Source: a bacterium (GTDB lineage Bacteria; Zhuqueibacterota; Zhuqueibacteria; Residuimicrobiales; Oceaniaggregativiventaceae). Taken from it: a DNA stretch of 64,000 nt. This document shows positions 51,149-59,006 of this stretch, piece by piece. The position numbers and the translations under genes were made by a program. The stretch lies in assembly GCA_029565675.1 (NCBI GenBank), contig JAKQNP010000004.1, forward strand, positions 142,122 to 206,121, in the 5' to 3' direction. Numbering within the stretch: position 1 is the first letter of the stretch; each line of letters starts with the position of its first letter. The notes below the pieces were generated by a model. That model had not been told where the DNA came from. It saw nothing but the letters and a program-made list of their open reading frames with translations, and did no database searches.

Positions 51149-51778
51149 GTGCAAAACGAACAACTGAGCATCGCAAAACAAGAGCGGTTCATCTACAGCG
51201 GTCGCAGTATGAAGCCGACTTTCAAGAACGGACAGCGGCTCTATGTACGGCCGGCGGTCAAACGCCTAAGACCAGGGGATGTCGTCGTTTTTGCCCCACA
51301 TACAGGCAGCCAGCCGATCGTGCACCGCGTCGTGGCTGTGAGCGCAGCCGGGCTGATCACCCGCGGCGACCATAATTTGAAGATCGATCCCAGACCGGTC
51401 TCGGCAGCGGATTTGATCGGCCGAGTCGATTTTTTTCAACAACAGGGGCAGTTGCACAGAGTGCTCGGCGGCTGCCGCGGACTGCTGAATGCAAAGTTGC
51501 GCTGGTTCTGGCTCGCATGCAGGGCAAAAGCTTACATCGTGCTATTCAAATGGTATCGCGCCCTGGTTACCTCTTCGTCTGCCGCGCCCCTGATCAGACG
51601 TCTGATAAGGCCGGAATTCGATTACATCACCCTGAACTCCGACCGGCGGCCGCTAGTCAAGGCGATGCTTCGCGGCCGCGTGGTGGCGCGCTGGGAACCT
51701 CGAGTCCGCCGTTTTCAATGCCGCAAACCGTATGATCTGTGGCTGCAGCAGGACGGTCGAACGCTCAAAGATGGATAG
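51149..51778 (+). CDS. S26-like signal peptidase, probable leader-removing enzyme 1
   Basis: A 209-residue protein. YSGRSMKPTF carries the catalytic serine of S26 peptidases, and IVHRVVAV plus ITRGDHN match the S26B (SipW-like) pattern in which histidine replaces lysine. The remaining 90 residues are basic, contain a weak hydrophobic stretch (FWLACRAKAYIVLFKWY) and are not typical of signal peptidase I. The GTG start at 51149 lies 28 bases after the precursor gene. Since the exporter has no peptidase domain, this is a good candidate for leader removal. Confidence 0.72.
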   Translation: MQNEQLSIAKQERFIYSGRSMKPTFKNGQRLYVRPAVKRLRPGDVVVFAPHTGSQPIVHRVVAVSAAGLITRGDHNLKIDPRPVSAADLIGRVDFFQQQGQLHRVLGGCRGLLNAKLRWFWLACRAKAYIVLFKWYRALVTSSSAAPLIRRLIRPEFDYITLNSDRRPLVKAMLRGRVVARWEPRVRRFQCRKPYDLWLQQDGRTLKDG

Positions 51779-52850
51779 AATCGCGCACAGCCCGGAACTC
51801 GAATTGATTTTGCAGTGCAGCCGCACCCGTATTGCCTCTGCCGACAAAGCGCAAATCCGGCGATTGCTCTCTCTGCCGATTGACTGGGGTATGCTGATCG
51901 AGACAGCCGGCCGTCACGGCGTTGTGCCGCTCCTCTACCATCAGCTGAAAAAGCAGGCTGCCGATTTGTTGCCCTCAGATGAACTCGCGCTTTTGCGCGA
52001 TCTGTATTTGCGCAACTCCGGCCACAATTTTCGCCTGTTGCATGAATCCAAAAAGCTGGTCAAAGCTTTCGCGGATGCCAATATAACCATGATCCCGTTC
52101 AAGGGACCGCTGCTGGGGGAAATGGTGTACGGCGATTGCGCTCTGCGCAAAGCGAGCAACGACCTCGACATCGTCGTGCGCGAAGACGATATCCAGGCCG
52201 CTAGCGAAATCCTGCACCGAGCGGGCTATCACCTGTGTGCACTTTTGACAGGCAAACAATTGCAGAAACAGATCCATTTACGCTACCACATCGCTTTCTC
52301 CAACCATCACGGCGTCCATCTCGAATTGCACTGGCACACCGTGCCGCGCTATCTGGCCTCTTTTAGCATGCCTGAGGTATTCGACCATTGTCTGCAAGTC
52401 AGCGCCGCCGACATCTTCTTTTTTTCTTTCGCGTCCGATGATCTGTTCCTCCTCCTTTGCCAACACGCGGCCAAAGATTTTTGGTTGTCGCTGAGCATGG
52501 TGTGCGATTTGAATGAGTTGCTGCCGCATCTGGACACTGCGGCCATCGAACCATTGCTGCACAAGAGCCGCTCCCATGGCCGTCTCCGCATGGTGCTGGT
52601 CGGCTTTTATCTAGTTCATGCCCTCCTGAAAACATCACTGCCGCAGGCCGTCGAAAGGCAAATCTCCCTGCAACCAAAGATTCGGCAAATCGGCGACGCC
52701 ATCAGCGAACGCCTGTTCGAAGCAAAAAAAAAGCCCACTGAAACGGGCTACCTTTTAAACAAATATCGTTTTTTTTGGGCGATGCAGGAGAGAAAACGGG
52801 AAAAAATGCGTATGCTTTTCGAAAAACTCCGCCAGCTGCCGGGGGTTTAG
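51771..52850 (+). CDS. Nucleotidyltransferase family protein (NTP_transf_5-like)
   Basis: A 359-residue protein with the PF14907-type pattern: WGMLIETAGRHGVVPLLYHQL, then MIPFKGPLLGEMVYGD with RKASNDLDIVVRED (the metal-binding D-x-D of the nucleotidyltransferase fold), and IHLRYHIAFSNHHGVHLELHW. Members occur next to HprK-like and PqqD-like genes in RiPP loci. The function might be nucleotidyl transfer to the peptide. The ATG at 51771 overlaps the previous gene by eight bases. Its 3' end carries the terminator of the convergent minus-strand operon. Confidence 0.82.
   Translation: MDRIAHSPELELILQCSRTRIASADKAQIRRLLSLPIDWGMLIETAGRHGVVPLLYHQLKKQAADLLPSDELALLRDLYLRNSGHNFRLLHESKKLVKAFADANITMIPFKGPLLGEMVYGDCALRKASNDLDIVVREDDIQAASEILHRAGYHLCALLTGKQLQKQIHLRYHIAFSNHHGVHLELHWHTVPRYLASFSMPEVFDHCLQVSAADIFFFSFASDDLFLLLCQHAAKDFWLSLSMVCDLNELLPHLDTAAIEPLLHKSRSHGRLRMVLVGFYLVHALLKTSLPQAVERQISLQPKIRQIGDAISERLFEAKKKPTETGYLLNKYRFFWAMQERKREKMRMLFEKLRQLPGV
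52724..52749 (-). terminator. Minus-strand terminator embedded in the nucleotidyltransferase gene
   Basis: Read on the minus strand, agccc-gtttcagt-gggct (52749-52732) is followed by a run of nine T. This is a canonical intrinsic terminator 175 bases downstream of the methyltransferase stop codon. On the plus strand it codes for part of the nucleotidyltransferase, in a segment with three consecutive lysine/lysine-type codons (AKKKPTETGY). Confidence 0.65.
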
Positions 52851-52923
52851 GGTTTGTCCTCGCCGTTCGCCGCGCGATCCGACAGAATTACGTCTCGCTC
52901 AAAGCCGTCGTGTGCAGCCGCAC

Positions 52924-53706
52924 CTATTGCTTGCGGCAGATCACCGCGCGTTGTATTTCATTGACCGATTTGACAATGTCGACCACCTGCAAGCCGGCTT
53001 CCTGCAGCTCGGCGCGCACCTCGGCATCGGATCGAAAAGCGTGGATGAATTCGATATCCTGCCACAGGATATCTCCCGGTTCATAGCTGCGATTTCCCCA
53101 CACCAAACAGGCGAGCAGACGCCGTGCGAAAACCCCTTTGGCGGAAGGATGCACACCTGGCTGCTGATGAAACTGGCAGATAAAATAGCCGCCGGGTTTG
53201 AGGCTGTGTGCGATTTTTCGTACCATGGCGACGCGGCGGCTGCGGGTGGGAACCGATGAGTACATGGCGCGCGACAGCCAGACGACATCGAACGAATCTG
53301 CCGGAACGTCGAGCTGCGAGATTTCCTGTACCAGGCCTTTGATCTCGACACCCCGCTCAATGGCGTTGGCAAGCGCCCTGTCGACCAATTCCGGCACAAA
53401 ATCGATACCGGTCACCCTGAATCCCGTTTGGGCAAAGACGATGGCCTCGCGGCCGCCGCCTACCCCCAACACCAGCAGATCGCCGCTCTTTTCCGGCACG
53501 GCAGCGATCAGCTCGATCTCATCGCTGCGCAGGCCCGTATCGACCAGCGAAGATTCAGCCCAACCATCGACATCATTAGGCCGGCTGTAAGTCCGGCGGC
53601 TGAATTCGACCAGATCGTCCGGCTTCATGATCACGACCGGCAGAGACCGAATAAACGTGCTCGTGCGGAGCAAGAGACGGGCGGCTCGCATGCGCAGACT
53701 CATCAT
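52924..53706 (-). CDS. SAM-dependent methyltransferase, class I
   Basis: A 260-residue class I methyltransferase. The SAM-binding motif I is LLVLGVGGGREAIVFAQ near residue 75, followed by VTGIDFVPELV (acidic residue binding the ribose) and FDVVWLSRAMY (motif IV). A C-terminal segment (YRVWGNRSYEPGDI type) resembles small-molecule or peptide N/O-methyltransferases. It is the last gene of the minus-strand arm, 39 bases after the fused maturase, and could methylate the mature peptide. It might instead be a housekeeping methyltransferase. Confidence 0.8.
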   Translation of the reverse strand: MMSLRMRAARLLLRTSTFIRSLPVVIMKPDDLVEFSRRTYSRPNDVDGWAESSLVDTGLRSDEIELIAAVPEKSGDLLVLGVGGGREAIVFAQTGFRVTGIDFVPELVDRALANAIERGVEIKGLVQEISQLDVPADSFDVVWLSRAMYSSVPTRSRRVAMVRKIAHSLKPGGYFICQFHQQPGVHPSAKGVFARRLLACLVWGNRSYEPGDILWQDIEFIHAFRSDAEVRAELQEAGLQVVDIVKSVNEIQRAVICRKQ

Positions 53707-53745
53707 TCACCAAACCTTTGTTTGTGTTCGCAGCAGGCCGATCTT

Positions 53746-55704
53746 TTATCGAACGGCCTTGAATTCGTCGATCATGCGGTTGAAAAGCTGGACGGCATTG
53801 TCGCTTGAATCAAACCGCAAGCGATAGGCCGGAATCGCGGCGGCCATCTCTCGCAGCAGGACGAGATGCTTGCCCTCGCCGCCCACGTTCGCCGGCTCGA
53901 TCAGCTGCGCAAGCCAGCCTGCCGCTCTGTCACGGGCAGCGGCGATATGGGTGAGCAATGGGGCTTTTGCTTTTTGCAGATAAACGATCGCTTGCAAAGG
54001 AGCGTCGGCCGGCGAAGCCTCAGCCGACGGATCGCTGCCCCAAAAGCCGTGCACGCGGATGCCTTCCGGCCATCTGCGGACGATGATCTGCTCGCTGGCG
54101 AGAATTTTGCCGCCTACGCTTTGAGCCTGCTGCAGAAGGGTTGATCTGATGTCAGAGTCGGCGACGATGACAAAGCCGCGGCCATCTGCAACCAGACCGC
54201 CGGCGCGCAAAACCAGCGCTTCTCTTGCCGCCAACAGCTCGACCAGCAGATCGCGCGTCAGAGGTGAGGCAAACCAGGTGTCGAGTTCCAGACGCTGGTT
54301 CTCTTCGATGCGGCTGTAGATGACAGTCCGGCTATGGTCATGGCCAAAGATGGCGATGACTTGCGGTTTTTCCTGCCCCGGCTTGCTGCCGACATGGGTA
54401 AAGGCGTGCGGCCGTTGGTAGACCTCCCAGGGCGGTTGTTCTACGACCAATTCCCCCGGCTTGAGATCGCTCAGGGAGGGGATATCGGCGGAGAGATGGA
54501 TCGAAACGCTGTCGGTTTCAGGACTTTTGGTGCAAAAACTGAGGTAAGGCGATGATATTTTTGCTTCGTCCAGAGGAAAATCAGCGCTCAATTGCAGAAC
54601 CAGGCCACCGACGCGGTAATGCTGGATAAAAGAGGTTCGCCATTTGTCTTTGAGCTTTTTGGCCTCTTTTGCCACTTGACACAGATAGTCGATTTTGGCC
54701 GAATAACGGCCGTGCTCGAGATAGGCATAAACCGCGCACCAGCGGCAAAAGGAGCGCAGATCGCAGGAGCCGCAGTTTTCCAGATACTCGCTGCCGCCGC
54801 GCACTTTGTCCTTTTGAGAAGGGATAAACTCATCCCAGGCCTGCTGAAAAGTGCCTTTCCGCAGATCATAGCGCAGCGCCGGATCTTTGACATAATAACA
54901 AAACGACATTTGGCCATAGGGATCGATATGGAAATCGCGGCGCGCGTCGATGCAGGCGGCAAAGAGGCGATCATCAGGCCGCTTGTCGGTTTCGGCTTTG
55001 GTGATCCCGGCGGCAGAAGGGTGATTGATCTCCCCCATTGGGCTAGGCCGGTCCAAATCGAGCACGGCAGTCGGATCGAGCCGCTGGCTTGCGATGCTGC
55101 GGTTGCGGGCGGGGCAGCCGGAAGCGGAAAGCCACAGCCAGGCGGCGCCGACGCGGACTTGCGGGCTCAGGGAATTCGCCAGCGCGAGCATGGCGTCGTA
55201 TTGAAAATAATTGGCCTGCATGGGCACGATTTGCACGACAAAGCCGGCTCCTGCCTCTTGCAGATAGGCGAAACCGCGCATGGTCGCTTCAAACGAGCCG
55301 GGGTGTTGGGTCACCCGGTCGTGCACCTCGGCGGTTGCGCCATAGAGCGCGATCATCTTTCGCCCCTTGCGCCGCAGCAGCTGAGCGATACTCGGGGTGA
55401 TCAGGGTTCCGTTGCTGTTCAGTTTATAGGCAAGCGATTTGCGGGTGATATAGTCGAAATTTTCGCCAAAGTCAGGCCGCAACATGGGTTCACCGCCCGA
55501 CAGCGACCACGCCTGGCAACCCATAGCGCGGGCTTCGTCGACCACATACCTTATTTCGTCGAAAGAGAGTTCTTCCCGCCCGTGCGGATCATCGGCAGGC
55601 AGCCGCAACCAACAGTGAATGCAGCGGTTGTTGCAGCGGTAGGTGAGATCGAGGCTTCCGCTGGACGGCAGCCTCGGCAAAATCGCTCGGTTTTCCATCG
55701 TCAT
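53746..55704 (-). CDS. Fused radical SAM/SPASM maturase and decayed HprK-like domain
   Basis: A 652-residue fusion. Residues 1-365 are a radical SAM enzyme with cluster cysteines C24, C28 and C31 (YRCNNRCIHC), SGGEPMLRP and a SPASM part (CGSCDLRSFCRWC, then YLCQVA). From about residue 373 (YRVGGLVLQLSADFPL) the sequence is collinear with the free HprK-like protein at 59007-59918 (YRIGGITLQIHSDLPL; PPWEVYQ against PPWAIYQ). In the fused copy the Walker A is lost: VADGRGFVIVADSDIRSTLL stands where the free copy has GFLFVGHSEAGKST. The C-terminal half may thus be a binding or scaffold domain. It follows precursor B by 52 bases. Confidence 0.9.
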   Translation of the reverse strand: MTMENRAILPRLPSSGSLDLTYRCNNRCIHCWLRLPADDPHGREELSFDEIRYVVDEARAMGCQAWSLSGGEPMLRPDFGENFDYITRKSLAYKLNSNGTLITPSIAQLLRRKGRKMIALYGATAEVHDRVTQHPGSFEATMRGFAYLQEAGAGFVVQIVPMQANYFQYDAMLALANSLSPQVRVGAAWLWLSASGCPARNRSIASQRLDPTAVLDLDRPSPMGEINHPSAAGITKAETDKRPDDRLFAACIDARRDFHIDPYGQMSFCYYVKDPALRYDLRKGTFQQAWDEFIPSQKDKVRGGSEYLENCGSCDLRSFCRWCAVYAYLEHGRYSAKIDYLCQVAKEAKKLKDKWRTSFIQHYRVGGLVLQLSADFPLDEAKISSPYLSFCTKSPETDSVSIHLSADIPSLSDLKPGELVVEQPPWEVYQRPHAFTHVGSKPGQEKPQVIAIFGHDHSRTVIYSRIEENQRLELDTWFASPLTRDLLVELLAAREALVLRAGGLVADGRGFVIVADSDIRSTLLQQAQSVGGKILASEQIIVRRWPEGIRVHGFWGSDPSAEASPADAPLQAIVYLQKAKAPLLTHIAAARDRAAGWLAQLIEPANVGGEGKHLVLLREMAAAIPAYRLRFDSSDNAVQLFNRMIDEFKAVR

Positions 55705-55756
55705 CGCAAAATGCCAGGAGGCGCGGTTTTAGAGAAAAAACCGCTCTTCGGAAAAA

Positions 55757-55951
55757 TCAGCTGTGAGAACGTGCCTGGCAGTTGCTGCAATTACCCTCTG
55801 GCAGATCGTTGCAGCCGTTCTGATTAATCGAATCGGGATATCCCAGTCCAACCCCAATCAGTTTGCAATGTTCGAGCACGCTTTCTTCCGGTTTGCTGCG
55901 GGTAAGAACGATAACCTGCGGTGCTTTCCACGCTTTCTTGCTCAGCTTCAT
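55757..55951 (-). CDS. RiPP precursor peptide B
   Basis: A 64-residue peptide with the leader KAWKAPQVIVLTRSKPEESVL-EHCK shared with three paralogues, and a core with cysteines in NQNGCNDLPEGNCSNC, ending RSHS. A very strong ggaggt ribosome binding site precedes the ATG by five bases. It lies just upstream of the fused maturase, its presumed modifying enzyme. The leader includes the conserved Trp, Pro, Arg, KPEE and CK positions described for the family in the findings. Confidence 0.88.
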   Translation of the reverse strand: MKLSKKAWKAPQVIVLTRSKPEESVLEHCKLIGVGLGYPDSINQNGCNDLPEGNCSNCQARSHS

Positions 55952-56301
55952 AACACCTCCAAATTAAAATTTTAAACTTGCCGGCGACAGGAGTTGGTCG
56001 ACTTTTCCTTCCCCACGAGCAATAGAAGTTCCTCTCTTTAGAACCGACTGGGGAAAACTGGGCAAAGTCCCCGTTGCAGGCAAGAAACAAGCAGCACAGC
56101 AAAAGATGTCACAACTGAGGCATTAATTTATTCGGACTTGATGCAAAACAGCTGAACGACACCAGAACATCAAAAAATGAAAACACAAAAAATGGACAAG
56201 CAAGCATCTAAAAATATTAAATTTATATTATCCCATATATAAGTTCTAATTTGAAATATAACATATCGCCGATCAAAAAGCAATGGTTTTCTTTAAAAAG
56301 G
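55952..56301. other. 350-base AT-rich region inside the minus-strand arm
   Basis: No gene is supported. It lies downstream of maturase 4 (56302-57414) and upstream of precursor B and probably holds a promoter for the last three genes. No clear terminator and no clear -35/-10 pair was recognised. Homopolymer-like A/T stretches occur near 56160-56260. Confidence 0.55.
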
Positions 56302-57414
56302 TCAGGGCTCGCCTTGAATCGCGGCGGCGCGGGCATGTGCGACGGCGCAGAAATAGGGCGTGACGCCGTCCAGGGCGCCGGTTTCCAGCCAGGCGTGCGC
56401 CGGACACCACAGGCACAGATTGACCAGGGCGCAGCGGCGGCAGGTGGTCATGAATTCGGGGTTGTCGGAGCGCAGATCGCGCACATGGGGCACAAATTCC
56501 TCCCACGCCCGGCGCAGCGGCACTTCGCGCAGATTGACGGTCGTTTCCGGCGCCCACAGCGGCTGGCACAGGCGAAAGGTGCCGTCATAGCCGAGGCTGA
56601 AACTGTGGTTGCCGGTGCCGCAGTGGAAGAGATGGTTACACCGGTAATGGGTAAACTCTTGATTGATCAATTGGTCACAGCCTTTTAACAGAGATCCAAA
56701 GCGCTCGGCATCGGCGCGTTCGAGCGCCACCACCTCTTCCGGGGCCAGGCGCTCGCTGTCGATCTCTTTGTTGCGCTGCGGGTTGCGGTCGTAGCGCAGG
56801 TGCAGCTGCGGATCGAAGCGATAGAAATCTTTGGTGCGGCGGCGTCCAAAGGCGGCAATCGACTCCATCTCGTGCAGGTTGGAGTGCAGCGCCATAGCTT
56901 TGAGGCGCACGCGGATGCCGGCGTCGAGCAGCGCATCGAGGCCCTTGACAAAACGCGCGAATGCGCCGGTTTTTCGGGTAACGCGCTCATAGGTTTCGGC
57001 TGTGGCGCCGTAGACGGTCACCTCGATATCACGCGGCGGATATTTTGTAAACAGGGCGATATGGTCGGAATTGATCAGGGTGGCGTTGGTAAAGACAGAG
57101 AGCAACAACCCCTTGCGTTTCAGCATCAGATAGATGTCGCTGAAATCGGGCCGCAGCAACGGCTCGCCGCCGGTGAGCAGGCACCAGAGGGCGCCGAGTT
57201 CGATCGCCTGATCGGCGATGTTGCCGATCTCCGCGATAGAAAGCTCCTTTGCCTTGGCCGCCGCATCATTCGCCGGCAGATTGATGTAGCAGTGGCGGCA
57301 GTTGAGGTTGCAGCGCGCGGTCAGATCAAAATCAAAGGAGTAGAGCGTGCGCCTGTCGGCCTGTTTTTCCCACAGAGAAAAATCCTGGATTTCGATTTGC
57401 GAAACATGGCTCAT
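56302..57414 (-). CDS. Radical SAM/SPASM peptide maturase 4 (minus arm)
   Basis: A 370-residue enzyme with cluster cysteines C35, C39 and C42 (ARCNLNCRHC), LTGGEPLLRPDFSD, and a SPASM part with CNHLFHCGTGNHSF, CQPLW, CRRCALVNLCLWCPAH and YFCAVAHARA. The last block (C-x2-C-x5-C-x2-CPAxAWLE-x7-V-x-YFC-x2-AH) recurs in maturase 5 and, looser, in the fusion, so these three are one family distinct from the plus-arm pair. The ATG at 57414 overlaps the stop of the S26-like gene as ATGA, showing coupling. Confidence 0.92.
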   Translation of the reverse strand: MSHVSQIEIQDFSLWEKQADRRTLYSFDFDLTARCNLNCRHCYINLPANDAAAKAKELSIAEIGNIADQAIELGALWCLLTGGEPLLRPDFSDIYLMLKRKGLLLSVFTNATLINSDHIALFTKYPPRDIEVTVYGATAETYERVTRKTGAFARFVKGLDALLDAGIRVRLKAMALHSNLHEMESIAAFGRRRTKDFYRFDPQLHLRYDRNPQRNKEIDSERLAPEEVVALERADAERFGSLLKGCDQLINQEFTHYRCNHLFHCGTGNHSFSLGYDGTFRLCQPLWAPETTVNLREVPLRRAWEEFVPHVRDLRSDNPEFMTTCRRCALVNLCLWCPAHAWLETGALDGVTPYFCAVAHARAAAIQGEP

Positions 57415-57905
57415 CGGCTGGATTCCCTTTTGAACGGACGTGAGATCGCCAACAACACGCTGACCAACGGCAACAGCAAGCCCAGGCGCGAGCCCAGGGC
57501 GATGATCCGGGATTCCCAACCCAGCCCCAGGCGGATGCGCCGGCCGTTGCGTTCGACTCGCACCACCCGGCCCAGAACCTGTCGGTGTTGCGCCCAGCCA
57601 TCCGGGTGCGGCGAATGGTCCCCTTTGAAAAGATAATCGGCGTTCAGGCAGCGGATGGCGCGGTGCACGACCAGGCGATTGCTCAACGGATGGACAAATG
57701 CGGCGACCTGGCCGCAGCGCAACGGTTTTGACAAGGGCGCCAGGGTGATCACATCGCCATCGCGGATAAAAGGCGACATGCTGAAGCCGCCGGCCTGAAA
57801 GCGAAAAGGCACGCCTTTGTCGAGCACCGCGGCCAACAATACGGCAAAGTGAGTGTTGGGGATGGGACGGATTTCAGAATCGACGCTTGTGCTATAAATG
57901 GACAT
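57411..57905 (-). CDS. S26-like signal peptidase, probable leader-removing enzyme 2
   Basis: A 164-residue protein. GGFSMSPFI carries the catalytic serine, and LVVHRAI and FKGDHSPHPD correspond to the histidine-type S26B motifs. A hydrophobic end (IIALGSRLGLLLPLVSVLLA) followed by a basic tail suggests a C-terminal membrane anchor. It overlaps the next gene (ATGA), so it belongs to the RiPP operon. It is clearly shorter than and divergent from the peptidase of the plus arm, but both share the GDH motif after HRV/HRA. Confidence 0.72.
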   Translation of the reverse strand: MSIYSTSVDSEIRPIPNTHFAVLLAAVLDKGVPFRFQAGGFSMSPFIRDGDVITLAPLSKPLRCGQVAAFVHPLSNRLVVHRAIRCLNADYLFKGDHSPHPDGWAQHRQVLGRVVRVERNGRRIRLGLGWESRIIALGSRLGLLLPLVSVLLAISRPFKRESSR

Positions 57906-58082
57906 GGGTCAATAGATTTTGCTCATAGTAATACGAGGGCGGCGACGCCTCGAGTGGTTAAATTGAGGTATTTCTAATTTAATCCTCATAACGATCGTTC
58001 TTCGTAATGGATGTTTAAAGTGCTGCATGTTCGATTTTAAAAAAGAGGTCAGTACTCTCTCGATCCTAATGATTTGCTACAT

Positions 58083-58643
58083 TTACACCAAATTTTTCCG
58101 CATTGCAACCCGCCCATGATCATACTTTTTGCGCTCTTTCTCGAGAATAAATTTTAGTTTCGGAACAGAGCAAAATTCAAATCCCAGTTTTTGATATAAA
58201 CGTATCGCCCGTATGTTGTCTTCAAATACGAGTAGATGCACTGCCTTTGCTCCCTCTGTGCAAGCTCGATCAATGACAGCTTTAGTCAAAGCTGTGCCAA
58301 TCCCCCATCGTCGATTCGCCGGTTTGATTATCAGACTGAACAGCCAATACTCCTTTTCGACTGCACCAGGAGATTCATCGAAAACCAATTGTACAAATCC
58401 AACAACTCTATTCCGATAAAGCGCCACCCATTCGATGACATTCGAATCATCTTGCACATAAATTTCTTCGGCACTGGTGGGATCGAGCCATCGCTGCAAC
58501 GCCAGCCGATCACCATTCTCTGCCTGTCGCACCACAGTTTTTTTGCCAAGAAACTTGCCAAAAAGACTGTATAGAAATTGATTTTGCGCTTTGCGTAAAA
58601 AGCGATTAGCGCTGTTGTAAAACAGCTTGCAAAAAACCTTCAT
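58083..58643 (-). CDS. GNAT-family acetyltransferase
   Basis: A 186-residue protein. The acetyl-CoA-binding motif is RRWGIGTALTKAVIDRA (Q/R-x-x-G-x-G/A) near 112-128, followed by VFEDNIRAIRLYQKLGFEFC, the family's C-terminal block. A basic N-terminal extension of about 35 residues (KLFYNSANRFLRKAQNQ) precedes the domain. It lies 46 bases after precursor C, inside the minus-strand arm. It may acetylate the RiPP amino group or protect the producer, or be an unrelated housekeeping enzyme. Confidence 0.82.
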   Translation of the reverse strand: MKVFCKLFYNSANRFLRKAQNQFLYSLFGKFLGKKTVVRQAENGDRLALQRWLDPTSAEEIYVQDDSNVIEWVALYRNRVVGFVQLVFDESPGAVEKEYWLFSLIIKPANRRWGIGTALTKAVIDRACTEGAKAVHLLVFEDNIRAIRLYQKLGFEFCSVPKLKFILEKERKKYDHGRVAMRKNLV

Positions 58644-58689
58644 GAGCGTCAGCGCTATCGATTAAATGCAAAACAGTTGGGTGCAATTT

Positions 58690-58875
58690 TCAGCTGGTCA
58701 CTCGTTGCTTGCAATTGGTAGACCCACTGGAGCCGGTTCGGCATCTATCTGTAACACCGGGCCCTTCCCATCCGTCTCCCTTACAACCAGTTAATACAGC
58801 CTCTTCCGGCTTATTGCGCCCCAACACCAACAGCTCGGGAACGATCCACTTTTTGTTTACATGTAGTTCTTTCAT
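58690..58875 (-). CDS. RiPP precursor peptide C
   Basis: A 61-residue peptide with leader KKWIVPELLVLGRNKPEEAV-L-TGCK and a Gly/Ser/Thr-rich core, cysteines in DRCRTG and TNCKQ, ending RVTS. An aaaggcacc sequence upstream of the ATG can act as ribosome binding site. It is one of four paralogues. The core is the shortest and has the least conserved cysteine spacing. Confidence 0.88.
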   Translation of the reverse strand: MKELHVNKKWIVPELLVLGRNKPEEAVLTGCKGDGWEGPGVTDRCRTGSSGSTNCKQRVTS

Positions 58876-59006
58876 AAGGTGCCTTTCTGTATTGTTTTTG
58901 CTCCTTGTTGTTCATCCTCAAATTTTAACAATGTTATTATTTTTGCTGAAAAGAAGGATTTATTTGCCATTCAAGCGATTAACGTGGTTATCAAAATTTA
59001 AGGCAA

